Origin: Halobacillus ihumii
Lineage (GTDB): Bacteria > Bacillota > Bacilli > Bacillales > Halobacillaceae
Direction of reading: 5' to 3'
Assembly (NCBI RefSeq): GCF_902726645.1
Contig: NZ_CACVAO010000001.1
Span: forward strand, 3,420,636 to 3,484,635
DNA length: 64,000 bases
The notes below the pieces were generated by a model. It was given only the letters and a program-made list of their open reading frames with translations. It had not been told where the DNA came from and searched no databases. Of the stretch, positions 48,659 through 57,738 are shown piece by piece. Numbering within the stretch: position 1 is the first letter of the stretch; each line of letters begins with the position of its first letter. The translations under genes were made by a program, and so were the position numbers.

Positions 48659-51600
48659 ATGGCGATACAGTTTTTGCTTGGACGCTCCGGAGCAGGTAAG
48701 GGCGTGCGAGTGCTTGAAGAGATTGAAGCAAAATTAAAAGCTGATCCTAAAGGACGGCCGATCATGTATATCGTTCCCGATCAAATGACCTTCCAGCAGG
48801 AGTATACGCTGCTGAAACGAGACGGGGTAGAAGGATCGATTAGGGCTCAAGTGTTCAGTTTCTCGCGTCTGGCGTGGCGTGTTTTTCAAGAAACAGGCGG
48901 CGGAACGAAGAAGTTTATCAGCTCGACCGGCATACAAATGATGCTGAGAAAGATTGTGGAAGAGCGGACGTCAGAGTGGAGAGTTTTTCAGAAGGCTATT
49001 GAAAAACAAGGCTTTATTGAACAGCTTGAAGGGATGATTACGGAGTTTAAGCGTTATAACATCTCGCCGCAAACCTTGCAGTTGCAAATGAATGCTATGG
49101 ATCAGATCGTCCATAAAACAAGTCATGAAGAAGGATTGCGAGATAAGCTTGATGATTTATCCTACATTTTTGATCACCTCACTGATGCATTGAGAGAACA
49201 ATACATAGATGGGGAGGATCAACTGCAGCTGCTTGCTGATAAAATTCCAGAAGCCCAATTTTTAGAAGGGGCTGAGGTTTATTTAGATGGCTTCCATAGT
49301 TTTACACCGCAGGAATATACGGTTATCGAGGCGCTCTTGAAAAAGGCTGCTCGTGTTGTCGTGTCATTAACGACAGAAATGCCTGAGCTTGAAGAAAATC
49401 AAGAGTTGGATCTGTTTCACGAAACGAAAGAAACGTACTTTACATTAAAGCAAATCGCTGAAGAAACAGGGACAGAAATTGAAGGCATTGTGGAGTTGGA
49501 TCATAATTATGGGCGTCTACATGGTCAACCAGCTTTGCTGCACCTTGAGCGTTATTTTGATCAGCGGCCGGCTCCTGAATTTGAGAGAGAAACACCAATT
49601 CAAGTTGCCGAGGCGGCTCATCCCCGGGCTGAGGTGGAAGGGGTTGCCCAGGAGATCCTTCGCTTAGTAAGGGATGAAGGCTATCGTTATAAAGATATGG
49701 CAGTGCTGATTCGGGAGCCAGAAGTCTATCATAGCTTACTCGAGACTTTATTCGAAGATTATGGGATTCCGGTATTTATTGATGAAAAAAAGACGATGCT
49801 GAACCATCCTGTTATGGAATTGATTCGATCAGGTCTTGACGTGATCGAAGGGAATTTTCGTTATGATGCGGTGTTCCGTTTACTGAAAACAGGACTGATT
49901 CCGTCGAATAACCCAACCTTTCCGTTAACAGAGGATGCAATTGATGAACTTGAAAACTATGTATTGGAATACGGGATTCGCCGGCGTGATCGCTGGTTTA
50001 GTGAAGAACCATGGATTTATCAGCGGTTTAGAGGATTCGAACAATCTTCTCAAACAGATGAAGAAAAGCAGAAGCAGAAGCGAATAAATGCTTATCGCAG
50101 GCAAGTCACGAGAGTGCTGGAACCCTTTGATGAACAACTACGAGGGGCGAAGACGGTTGAAGAGCGCTCCCGAGCGGTTTACAGCTGGCTTGAAACAATG
50201 GAAATTCCGACACAATTGGAGACATGGCGTGATCGCTACGATGAAAGAGGAGAAATTGAGAAGGGACGCGAGCAGGAGCAAGTCTGGGACGCGCTGCTGC
50301 AGCTGTTAGATGAGATGGTTGAGATGGCTGGAGACGAGGGAATTTCGCTTCAAGTGTTTAGAAGTATTATCGAGAGCGGTCTCGAGTCCCTGACATTCGC
50401 TCACGTTCCACCGAGCATGGATCATGTGATAGTCGGAAACGTGGATCGTTCTCGTATCACTGGCATCAAAGCATCTTTTTTATTAGGGGTTACAGATGGG
50501 GTCTGGCCGATGAAACCAACGGCAGATGGCATGATCTCAGAACGGGAACGGACGCTGTTGGCCGAAGGCGGTATCAAACTGGCCGACGGTACGAACCGCC
50601 AGCTGCTTGATGATCGTTTCTATATGTATTTGGCGCTGACGATGGCCACGGAACATTTATGGCTCAGTTATCCATTAAGTAATGAAGAAGGAAAGTCTAA
50701 AGTCCCTTCGCAGATCATTCAGCGGCTCGATGAGTTATTTCCAGCTTTACGCGACAGCCGCGTGCTGCTGAAAGATGCAGATGATGAAGAAGATGCCACA
50801 CGATTTATTACGAACCCTGTGAAAACGCGGTCCGCTTTAACGTCACAGCTATCCCGTTATTTACGTGGCTATCCTCTTCCTTCTACTTGGTGGGATGTTC
50901 TGAATTGGTATATCAAGACAGAGGAAAAGAGCGGTCTTACTAATCGAATTTTACACAGTTTATTTTATAAAAATCAGCCGGTTGATTTAGCACAAGATAC
51001 GAAGAAAAGGATGTTTGATGGTCCGCTGAAGACGAGTGTATCACGGCTAGAAACGTACCATCGCTGTTCTTACCAATATTTTTCGCGTCACAGCTTGAAT
51101 TTAGAAGAGCGCAAAACGTACAAGCTTGATGCGCCAGACATCGGCCAGCTTTTCCATGAGGCGTTAAAACAGATTACTGAATGGGTTCAGCAGGAAGGGC
51201 GTGACTTTGCCGATCTGAATAAGAACGAAACGGCTCATTATGCTGAAAAAGTGATGACCAAACTTGCACCGGTTTTGCAAAATCAAATTCTGCACAGTTC
51301 TAATCGCCATCATTACATTAAACATAAGCTTCAGGGTGTCGTGTCCCGGGCTGCTTTAATATTGAGTGAACAAGCTCGAAAAAGCAGGTTCTCGCCGGTC
51401 GGCCTTGAGCTTGGATTTGGGACGGGCAAGGATGCCAAGCTGCCGCCGCTATCCCTCGGGCTGCCGAACGGCCATGAGTTGATGCTGCGGGGCCGCATTG
51501 ACAGAGTAGATCGGGCCTTGCACGAGCAGGCACTTTACTTAAGAATCATCGATTACAAATCGAGTGAAAAAGGCTTGAATTTAACCGATGTTTATTATGG

Positions 51601-52177
51601 ATTAGCCTTACAAATGCTGGCCTACCTTGATGTTGTATTGACGAATGCCGAGCACTGGCTGGGCGCACCGGCACTGCCGGCAGGGGTGCTCTATTTTCAC
51701 GTTCATAATCCGATGGTGTCAGGAAAGCAAATATTGGGTGATGATCAGATCGAAGAGGAGATTTTCAAGAAGTTTAAAATGAAAGGTCTCCTGCTTGAAA
51801 ATGAACAGTTAGTACACATGATGGATACGAGTCTTGAGAAAGGACAAAGTCAGATCATTCCAGCCGGACTTAAAGCCAATGGCGGATTTTATAAAGGATC
51901 CAAAACGATCGAAACGGAAAAATTCAACGACTTACGAAGTTACATTCGTGATGTTATGATCGAGGCCGGACAACGGGTAACGGAAGGGGAGGTTGATCTT
52001 AACCCTTTTCAAAAAGGACAACAGAGAGCCTGTGACTACTGTCCATTCCGCTCCGTTTGCCAGTTTGATCCTTCCCTTGAGGATAACGACTACCGTAAAC
52101 TCAAGGAATGGAAGGAAGAAGAAGTCATTCAACAGATAGTGACGAGAGAGGAGAATCGATTTGGTAAGCTGGACTAA
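48659..52177 (+). CDS. addB: ATP-dependent helicase/nuclease subunit AddB
   Basis: A 1172-residue subunit with N-terminal P-loop LGRSGAGKG (about residues 7-15), the helicase-like middle, and a C-terminal RecB-type nuclease domain with RIIDYKSSEKGL. Four cysteines expected for the iron-sulfur cluster are visible: one in YHRCSYQYF (about 802-806) and three in ACDYCPFRSVC (C-x2-C-x5-C) near the C-terminus. With AddA it resects double-strand breaks and recognises Chi. Its end overlaps addA by 17 nt. Confidence 0.97.
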   Translation: MAIQFLLGRSGAGKGVRVLEEIEAKLKADPKGRPIMYIVPDQMTFQQEYTLLKRDGVEGSIRAQVFSFSRLAWRVFQETGGGTKKFISSTGIQMMLRKIVEERTSEWRVFQKAIEKQGFIEQLEGMITEFKRYNISPQTLQLQMNAMDQIVHKTSHEEGLRDKLDDLSYIFDHLTDALREQYIDGEDQLQLLADKIPEAQFLEGAEVYLDGFHSFTPQEYTVIEALLKKAARVVVSLTTEMPELEENQELDLFHETKETYFTLKQIAEETGTEIEGIVELDHNYGRLHGQPALLHLERYFDQRPAPEFERETPIQVAEAAHPRAEVEGVAQEILRLVRDEGYRYKDMAVLIREPEVYHSLLETLFEDYGIPVFIDEKKTMLNHPVMELIRSGLDVIEGNFRYDAVFRLLKTGLIPSNNPTFPLTEDAIDELENYVLEYGIRRRDRWFSEEPWIYQRFRGFEQSSQTDEEKQKQKRINAYRRQVTRVLEPFDEQLRGAKTVEERSRAVYSWLETMEIPTQLETWRDRYDERGEIEKGREQEQVWDALLQLLDEMVEMAGDEGISLQVFRSIIESGLESLTFAHVPPSMDHVIVGNVDRSRITGIKASFLLGVTDGVWPMKPTADGMISERERTLLAEGGIKLADGTNRQLLDDRFYMYLALTMATEHLWLSYPLSNEEGKSKVPSQIIQRLDELFPALRDSRVLLKDADDEEDATRFITNPVKTRSALTSQLSRYLRGYPLPSTWWDVLNWYIKTEEKSGLTNRILHSLFYKNQPVDLAQDTKKRMFDGPLKTSVSRLETYHRCSYQYFSRHSLNLEERKTYKLDAPDIGQLFHEALKQITEWVQQEGRDFADLNKNETAHYAEKVMTKLAPVLQNQILHSSNRHHYIKHKLQGVVSRAALILSEQARKSRFSPVGLELGFGTGKDAKLPPLSLGLPNGHELMLRGRIDRVDRALHEQALYLRIIDYKSSEKGLNLTDVYYGLALQMLAYLDVVLTNAEHWLGAPALPAGVLYFHVHNPMVSGKQILGDDQIEEEIFKKFKMKGLLLENEQLVHMMDTSLEKGQSQIIPAGLKANGGFYKGSKTIETEKFNDLRSYIRDVMIEAGQRVTEGEVDLNPFQKGQQRACDYCPFRSVCQFDPSLEDNDYRKLKEWKEEEVIQQIVTREENRFGKLD

Positions 52178-55100
52178 AGAACAGGAACGAGCGATCTATA
52201 CAGAAGGGACCAATGTCCTCGTTGCAGCAGCTGCTGGATCAGGAAAAACGGCGGTCTTAGTCGAAAGAATCATTCAAAAGCTTCTCCATAAGACGGCACC
52301 AGTGAACATTGATTCTCTGCTCGTCGTGACATTTACGAACGCCGCCGCTCAGGAAATGAGAAACCGGGTCGGCCTGGCATTAGGGCAAGCGCTTGAAGAA
52401 AATCCCGGATCCCAGCATTTGAAAAAACAGCTGTCGCTGCTGCAAAATGCTTCGATTTCCACACTGCATTCCTTTTGTATGGAAGTAGTCCGGAAAAATG
52501 CCTACATGCTTGATCTTGACCCAGGGTTTCGGATTGCTGATGACATTGAAGCGGATCTCATCAGGCAGGAGGTTCTGGAAGATTTATTTGAAGACTGGTA
52601 TGGCAAAGAAGGCGAGGAACGTGATCGTTTCTTTGACGTGGTCGATCGTTTTTCAAGTGACCGCAGTGATTTAGACGTTGAAAAGCTTGTGCTCGATTTA
52701 TATACGTTTGCGATGCAAAATCCATGGCCTGAACAATGGCTGGACGAAATGGTAGACATGTATAACGTTGATGACGTCGAAAGCGAGGAGGAGCTCGTTT
52801 GGCTCTCCCATTTAAAGCGTGATGTCACGAGCCAGCTCAATGCGATCGAGGCAGAGGCCTACCAATTGCTTGAGCTTACGCGTGAACCGGACGGACCGTC
52901 AAGCTATGGGGAAACAGCAGACCAGGATTTAGAGATGATTCAACAGGCTAAAGGGGCTCATGCGGTTTCTTGGAACGAACTGCAAAAGGTGATGACAGCA
53001 AGCAAATTCCCGGCCTTGTCCCGTAAGAAAATGGACTGTGATGAAGCGAAAAAAGAACGAGCTAAGAGTATTCGAAATGGTTATAAAAAACGTTGGAATG
53101 ATATGAAAGATGAATGGTTTCAGCGTTCTCTCGAGAGTTATTTAAAAGATATGAAAGAACTTCATCCCGTTATGGAGCAGCTTGCGGTTGTGATTAAAGA
53201 TTTCCACGAACGCTATCGGCTATTGAAAAAGGAAAAGGCACTCGTCGATTTTTCAGATCTTGAACACTACTGTTTACAAATATTACTGGATGAATCTTCA
53301 ACAAAAGAACAACCTGTGCCATCGCCTATCGCGAAGAGCTTTCATGATCAGTTCAGTGAGGTGTTAATTGATGAATATCAGGATACAAACCTCGTTCAAG
53401 AGACATTGCTCCGGTTGTTAACAGATGGTCAGCAGGCTGGTCACCTGTTCATGGTCGGTGACGTCAAGCAAAGTATTTATCGATTCAGACACGCCGAGCC
53501 CTCTTTATTTTTAACAAAATATAAAAACTATGGCGACCAGCCTGAAGCAGGGGAGCGGATTGACCTGGCTCGCAATTTCCGCAGCCGCAGGCAGGTGCTC
53601 GATGCGACTAACTATATTTTCCGCCAGCTCTTAGATGAAGAAGTGGGGGAGATGAATTATGAGCCAGAAGCTGAGCTGATTTACAGTAATTCTATCTATG
53701 ATGATCTAACAACTGAGGACGCCAGTGCCGAGCTGATGATTATCGACCGTGAAGCGAAGGAAGATGAATCGGAGGATGAGGAAGGCTACGAGGATTTAGA
53801 AAAAGCACAAATTGAAGCCAGAGCGTATGGCGAGAGAATCCGGCAGTGGCTCGGTCATGGAGAGGAAGCTCCGCTGATGGTCGTGGATAAAGCCACCAGC
53901 ATGAAGCGGCCCGTGCAATATCGAGATATCGTGATTTTAATGCGCTCCATGACATGGGCTCCAACCATTGTCGATGAATTGAAAAAGCAAGGAATCCCGG
54001 TATATGCGGAGCTGTCGACGGGTTATTTTGAAGCAATTGAAGTTAAAATCATGCTGAATTTGCTGAAAGTCATTGATAATCCCATGCAGGATATTCCGCT
54101 TGCGTCTGTGCTTAAATCGCCGATTGTCGGACTTGATGAAGATGAACTGATGCAGCTTCGTTTAGAAAATCAAAAAGTAAGCTATTATGAGTCGATCCGT
54201 TCCTACTATGGTGATGCTGACACGAGACGCAAAGTGCAAGAGTTTTTAAATTTGCTAAGCAGCTTTCGAGAACGAGCGCGCCAGGGGGCATTGTCTGATT
54301 TAATTTGGGATATTTTCCGAGAAACAGGCTACTATGATTTCGTCGGCGGCATGCCAGGCGGTCGGCAGCGCCAGGCTAACTTGAGAGCTCTGTATGACCG
54401 GGCCAAATCTTATGAATCGACTTCCTTCCGTGGCCTGTTTCGTTTCCTGCGATTTATTGAACGAATGGAGGAACGCGGAGATGACCTTGGCGCAGCGAAA
54501 GCTCTCGGAGAGCAGGAAGATGTTGTTCGGATTATGACGATTCACAAAAGTAAAGGGCTGGAGTTTCCAGTCGTCATCCTGGGAGCAATGGATAAGCAGT
54601 TTAATATGATGGATTTACGCCATCGCTACTTGCTTCATAAAGACTTTGGATTTGGTTCGCGCTATATTAATCCAGAGAAGCGGATCATGTTTCCAACACT
54701 GGCTTATCATGCCTTAAAGCGCATAAAACTCAGGGAACTTTTAGCTGAGGAAATGCGGGTACTTTATGTAGCGTTAACGAGAGCGAAGGAGAAGCTTATC
54801 ATGGTCGGAAATGTTGCTTCTTTTGAGAAAAAACAGCAGAAATGGCAAACCTATGTTGATCGGCAGGACTGGGTGCTGCCTCCCCATGACCGTCTGGAGG
54901 CAAAATCCTATCTTGATTGGGTAGGAGCCGCGCTGATTCGTCATCAGGGTACTGGGCAGCTTCGCGACGAACAGGTTACGGTCAAAACAGCCGAAGCGAT
55001 TGAACAGGATATTTCCGAGTGGCAAGTTATACTGAAACATAAGAAAGATTTTGCTGATGTGAGTGAGCTTGAGAAGCAGCGAGACGAGCAGTTACAGGAG

Positions 55101-55880
55101 CATATTTCGGAGTGGAAGCCGATGCCGACCGAGACAGAAAATGAGTTCATCAATACAAGGCTTAACTATCAGTATCCTCATCAGAAGGCGGCCATGTCCC
55201 GTGCCAAACAGTCTGTAACCGAGATTAAACGCCAACGGGAGGTAAAGGATGAGTATTCCAGTGATCAGCTGCTCATTCCTTATCGTGCTCCCATTGCCAA
55301 GCGGCCGCGTTTTATGCAGGAAAGCGAACGACTGACAGCAGGGGAGAAAGGGAGTGCCGTGCATACCGTAATGCAGCACATCCCTTTGCACAAAAACCAT
55401 ACAGCTGAAGAAATATTGGAATTTGTTGAACATCTTGTCATGAAGGAAATTTTGAGAAGAGAAGAAGCGGATGTCGTCGATGCTGAAGCGATTGAAGCCT
55501 TTTTCCAAACGTCGATTGGCAAGCTGGTGCAGCAGGCAGAACAGGTGGAGCGGGAAGTTCCGTTTAGTTTGACACTGCCCGCCAATGAGGTGTACAAAGA
55601 TTGGCAAGAACCAACTGAGGAGAGGGTATTTATCCAGGGGGTTATCGATGCCATGATTCCCTATGAAGATGGCTGGCTGATCCTTGACTATAAAAGTGAT
55701 GGGTTCGATATAAACGATCCGAACGCACCTGAGCAGCTTAAAACGCGATACGAAACGCAGCTGCAACTTTATCAAACAGCTTTAGAAAAAATCTGGCAGC
55801 AGCCGGTCAGGAGAAGCTGTCTTTACTTCTTTAACGGCCCCTTACTAGTGGAGGTTGATGGCAGTGGAAAACACGTGTGA
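52161..55880 (+). CDS. addA: ATP-dependent helicase/nuclease subunit AddA
   Basis: A 1239-residue UvrD-like helicase with a TTG start, 7-8 nt after GAGGAG. Walker A is AAAGSGKTAVLVERI (about residues 22-36), motif II LIDEYQDTN, motif III HLFMVGDVKQSIYRFRHAEP, motif V IHKSKGLEFPVV, motif VI LYVALTRAKEKL. The C-terminal nuclease motif is ILDYKSDG (about 1171-1178). It is the motor and a nuclease of AddAB. Here yisB follows directly and sbcD-sbcC, which follow addA in B. subtilis, are absent. Confidence 0.97.
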   Translation: MVSWTKEQERAIYTEGTNVLVAAAAGSGKTAVLVERIIQKLLHKTAPVNIDSLLVVTFTNAAAQEMRNRVGLALGQALEENPGSQHLKKQLSLLQNASISTLHSFCMEVVRKNAYMLDLDPGFRIADDIEADLIRQEVLEDLFEDWYGKEGEERDRFFDVVDRFSSDRSDLDVEKLVLDLYTFAMQNPWPEQWLDEMVDMYNVDDVESEEELVWLSHLKRDVTSQLNAIEAEAYQLLELTREPDGPSSYGETADQDLEMIQQAKGAHAVSWNELQKVMTASKFPALSRKKMDCDEAKKERAKSIRNGYKKRWNDMKDEWFQRSLESYLKDMKELHPVMEQLAVVIKDFHERYRLLKKEKALVDFSDLEHYCLQILLDESSTKEQPVPSPIAKSFHDQFSEVLIDEYQDTNLVQETLLRLLTDGQQAGHLFMVGDVKQSIYRFRHAEPSLFLTKYKNYGDQPEAGERIDLARNFRSRRQVLDATNYIFRQLLDEEVGEMNYEPEAELIYSNSIYDDLTTEDASAELMIIDREAKEDESEDEEGYEDLEKAQIEARAYGERIRQWLGHGEEAPLMVVDKATSMKRPVQYRDIVILMRSMTWAPTIVDELKKQGIPVYAELSTGYFEAIEVKIMLNLLKVIDNPMQDIPLASVLKSPIVGLDEDELMQLRLENQKVSYYESIRSYYGDADTRRKVQEFLNLLSSFRERARQGALSDLIWDIFRETGYYDFVGGMPGGRQRQANLRALYDRAKSYESTSFRGLFRFLRFIERMEERGDDLGAAKALGEQEDVVRIMTIHKSKGLEFPVVILGAMDKQFNMMDLRHRYLLHKDFGFGSRYINPEKRIMFPTLAYHALKRIKLRELLAEEMRVLYVALTRAKEKLIMVGNVASFEKKQQKWQTYVDRQDWVLPPHDRLEAKSYLDWVGAALIRHQGTGQLRDEQVTVKTAEAIEQDISEWQVILKHKKDFADVSELEKQRDEQLQEHISEWKPMPTETENEFINTRLNYQYPHQKAAMSRAKQSVTEIKRQREVKDEYSSDQLLIPYRAPIAKRPRFMQESERLTAGEKGSAVHTVMQHIPLHKNHTAEEILEFVEHLVMKEILRREEADVVDAEAIEAFFQTSIGKLVQQAEQVEREVPFSLTLPANEVYKDWQEPTEERVFIQGVIDAMIPYEDGWLILDYKSDGFDINDPNAPEQLKTRYETQLQLYQTALEKIWQQPVRRSCLYFFNGPLLVEVDGSGKHV

Positions 55881-56151
55881 CCTCTGTGGGCGAACACCAA
55901 TCACCACGACCGTGCATCATTTGATTCCTAAACAATACGGCGGAGCAGCCGGTCCGACGGCGATGCTGTGCAGCGCTTGTCACCGCCAGCTCCACGCCTT
56001 GTTTACAAATGAAGAGCTGGCAGGATTTTATCATACTGTTGAACGCCTGGCAGATCACCCTGATATGGGGAAGTATTTGCGCTGGGTCAAGAAGCAAGAT
56101 CCAGAGAAGAGAATTACAACGCGTAAGGCGAATCGGAGGAGAAGACGGTAA
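55864..56151 (+). CDS. yisB: HNH-type zinc-finger protein YisB (HlpB-like)
   Basis: The start is placed at GTG 55864, 9 nt after GGAGG; ATG 55858 is closer (3-4 nt) and remains possible. The product of about 95 residues has C-D-L-C (residues 5-8), the HNH element TVHHLIPKQYGG and a second pair, LCSACHRQLH, then a very basic tail (RKANRRRRR). The frame starts within addA (17-nt overlap), so it is translated from the addBA message. In B. subtilis yisB (hlpB) ends the add-sbc cluster. It may assist repair, but activity is unknown. Confidence 0.82.
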   Translation: MENTCDLCGRTPITTTVHHLIPKQYGGAAGPTAMLCSACHRQLHALFTNEELAGFYHTVERLADHPDMGKYLRWVKKQDPEKRITTRKANRRRRR

Positions 56152-56195
56152 GGTGGACAGCTTTCGGTTACATTAGAGAATGTGAGGTAAGAGAT

Positions 56196-56549
56196 ATGAT
56201 TATTCATCTTCACTTGGCAGTGGTTATCATCATTATTGGTCTGCTCATCACTGTGAATCATATGAATAATATCCAAAAGAACAGAACTGCCAATATTTTG
56301 CTCTATATCATGCGCGCTTCATATGTTGCAGCTGTTTTATCCGGAGGCTTTTCTCTTGGCATGCAGCCGGTGTCTCTTGGAAGCTTGTTTAAAGTGTTTT
56401 TGGGCATTAGCAGTATTGGTTTAATCGAGATGTACTTTATGCACAAATCGAAAAACGATACACCGCGGTTTTTACCGGTTTTGTTAATCATTTTCTTAGT
56501 TCTAACCGTTATAACGGGACTGCTTCTGCCTCTTGGCCTATCCTTTTAA
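56196..56549 (+). CDS. yisL: YisL (DUF1516) membrane protein
   Basis: A 117-residue protein with four predicted membrane helices (about 7-22, 33-52, 62-80 and 93-112). HLHLAVVIIIIGLLI at the start, IMRASYVAAVLSGGF and IGLIEMYFMHKSKND in the middle and LTVITGLLLPLGLSF at the end fit the YisL pattern. GAGGTAAGAG lies upstream of the ATG. The position shortly after yisB is consistent. Function unknown. Confidence 0.8.
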   Translation: MIIHLHLAVVIIIIGLLITVNHMNNIQKNRTANILLYIMRASYVAAVLSGGFSLGMQPVSLGSLFKVFLGISSIGLIEMYFMHKSKNDTPRFLPVLLIIFLVLTVITGLLLPLGLSF

Positions 56550-56739
56550 TACGATAAGATGCCAGGACCAGGGATTAATTGATTAGGGCCCTTTAGCCTG
56601 ACACACGTAAATGTATGTTTTGTCTGGAGTAAGATGTTCTCCAAAAATAAAATCTATACTGAAACTGGCTGATGGCCTTCCCTAATCGAGCAATATAAAC
56701 GCAAGTGGTTTTAGCTGTTCCGTCAGATCCTGTTTATAT

Positions 56740-56835
56740 ATGACGGCATACGAAGTATTCAGTATAATTGCTCAATCCAGTTTAGTGATAACGGCTGCAT
56801 TGACATTTATCGTTTATCGAAATAAAAAGAAATAG
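56740..56835 (+). CDS. Holin-like type I toxin peptide
   Basis: A 31-residue frame beginning MTAYEVFSIIAQSSLVITAA with the rest LTFIVYRNKKK. The M-T-x-Y-E start, a single hydrophobic helix, LT-x-IV and the terminal N-K-K-K are the pattern of the putative holin-like toxin family related to BsrG, BsrE and TxpA of B. subtilis. The ribosome binding site is weak or absent. The stop codon is embedded in a hairpin, as in type I toxin mRNAs. The antitoxin would be an antisense RNA; no promoter for one could be assigned. Confidence 0.6.
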   Translation: MTAYEVFSIIAQSSLVITAALTFIVYRNKKK

Positions 56836-56953
56836 CCACCTGAATCGCTAAAAGCAAGGTGACTATTTCTATAGGAAATCTAAATGAGGCAGCCGCTGAT
56901 CGTGCGGCATGTAGTTGCTTCGGCCGAGTGTTTGAACACTCGGCCTCTTTTTA
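56829..56953 (+). ncRNA. Structured 3' region of the toxin-like locus, with two hairpins and a terminator
   Basis: First hairpin GAAATAGCCACCT (56829-56841) with AGGTGACTATTTC (56857-56869), bidirectional in form. A small stem GCCGC/GCGGC lies at about 56892-56908. The final terminator is GGCCGAGTG (56922-56930) with CACTCGGCC (56937-56945) and a T-run. This order is known from holin-like toxin loci in other Firmicutes, from memory. Confidence 0.6.
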
Positions 56954-56962
56954 TTACAGGCT

Positions 56963-57394
56963 TCATAATCCCTCAATCAGCATACCATCTAGCTCCCGAA
57001 CTTTGTCATATGACTTTACTAATTGTTCAGGCACCAATGTTCTGCCATATTCCCAGGCATTCGTTTCGATTTCAGATTGAAGAGCTGCTATTTCGTCTTC
57101 CTCTCCATACATGAGAGTCTTTATGTCGTGTTTGTTTTTCTTAAAAGTTAAATAATACCCAATCTCGTGATATAGGATAATCTTAACAAGATTTTCATCA
57201 GTCTCTTTTATTTTAATTTTACTGAGATATCCATTGATTTGCAGATAATGAAATTTTATCGTGTTCGTCGATACATTATAATTCATAGGCTTACTCAGAT
57301 CGTTATTAAATTCATAATTTATATGTAAATTGTGCTCTTGTAAGGTATGTTTAATAATTTTCTCGATATCCCATATGTATAGCATGTTATTCAT
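56963..57394 (-). CDS. Zincin-like protein with degenerate HEXXH motif
   Basis: ATG 57394 has AAAGGA about 5-6 nt upstream. The 143-residue protein has a segment IILYHEIGYYLTFKKNKHD (about residues 72-90): the normal H-E-x-x-H of ImmA/IrrE-type metallopeptidases reads H-E-I-G-Y, so the second metal ligand is absent. A later helix with EIETNAWEYGRTL could carry the third ligand Glu. It is more AT-rich than nearby core genes, suggesting acquisition. It is placed tail-to-tail with the toxin-like locus. Function unknown; hydrolytic activity is doubtful. Confidence 0.6.
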   Translation of the reverse strand: MNNMLYIWDIEKIIKHTLQEHNLHINYEFNNDLSKPMNYNVSTNTIKFHYLQINGYLSKIKIKETDENLVKIILYHEIGYYLTFKKNKHDIKTLMYGEEDEIAALQSEIETNAWEYGRTLVPEQLVKSYDKVRELDGMLIEGL

Positions 57395-57585
57395 CACTTT
57401 CCTTTCGAATATTATTCCATCTCAAAAATTAATGATCTCCTTACTTAATTAATATAATAGAATTTTGCATTAATTGAAATGATTATAGAATTATTAATTG
57501 AGGTAGTACAGAATAACGAAATATAAGTGAGCACAAGTTATAGAATTATAAAAGTGTAAATATCAGACTAGTTAAAAAATTTAAT

Positions 57586-57599
57586 TGAAAAGGTTTTCA
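57586..57599 (+). promoter_or_regulatory. cre-like palindrome upstream of pulA
   Basis: TGAAAA-GG-TTTTCA resembles a CcpA cre site (TGAAARCGNTTTCA) with GG instead of CG at the centre. It overlaps a possible -35 (TTGAAA, 57585-57590). Confidence 0.4.
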
Positions 57600-57679
57600 T
57601 AAAATGGTAACGTAATTAGTGATGTAAATTTGATAACGAAAGGAGGAACTAAAGAGACTAGATGTTTTTTTTGTCTTTT

Positions 57680-57695
57680 GTGCAAACGATTGCAC
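57680..57695 (+). promoter_or_regulatory. LacI/MalR-type operator upstream of pulA
   Basis: GTGCAA-ACGA-TTGCAC, 16 bp with perfect 6-bp arms, lies 44 nt before the pullulanase start. GCAAACG-type palindromes are bound by LacI-family sugar regulators such as MalR. Confidence 0.6.
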
Positions 57696-57738
57696 GGGTT
57701 ACCTGAGAATTCGTCATAATTGACAGGGAGAGTGTTTA

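Noticed and set aside
55092..55775. Long minus-strand frame of 227 codons inside addA
   Set aside because: It is the antisense of a conserved coding region with GC-biased codons; addA motifs fix the sense strand.
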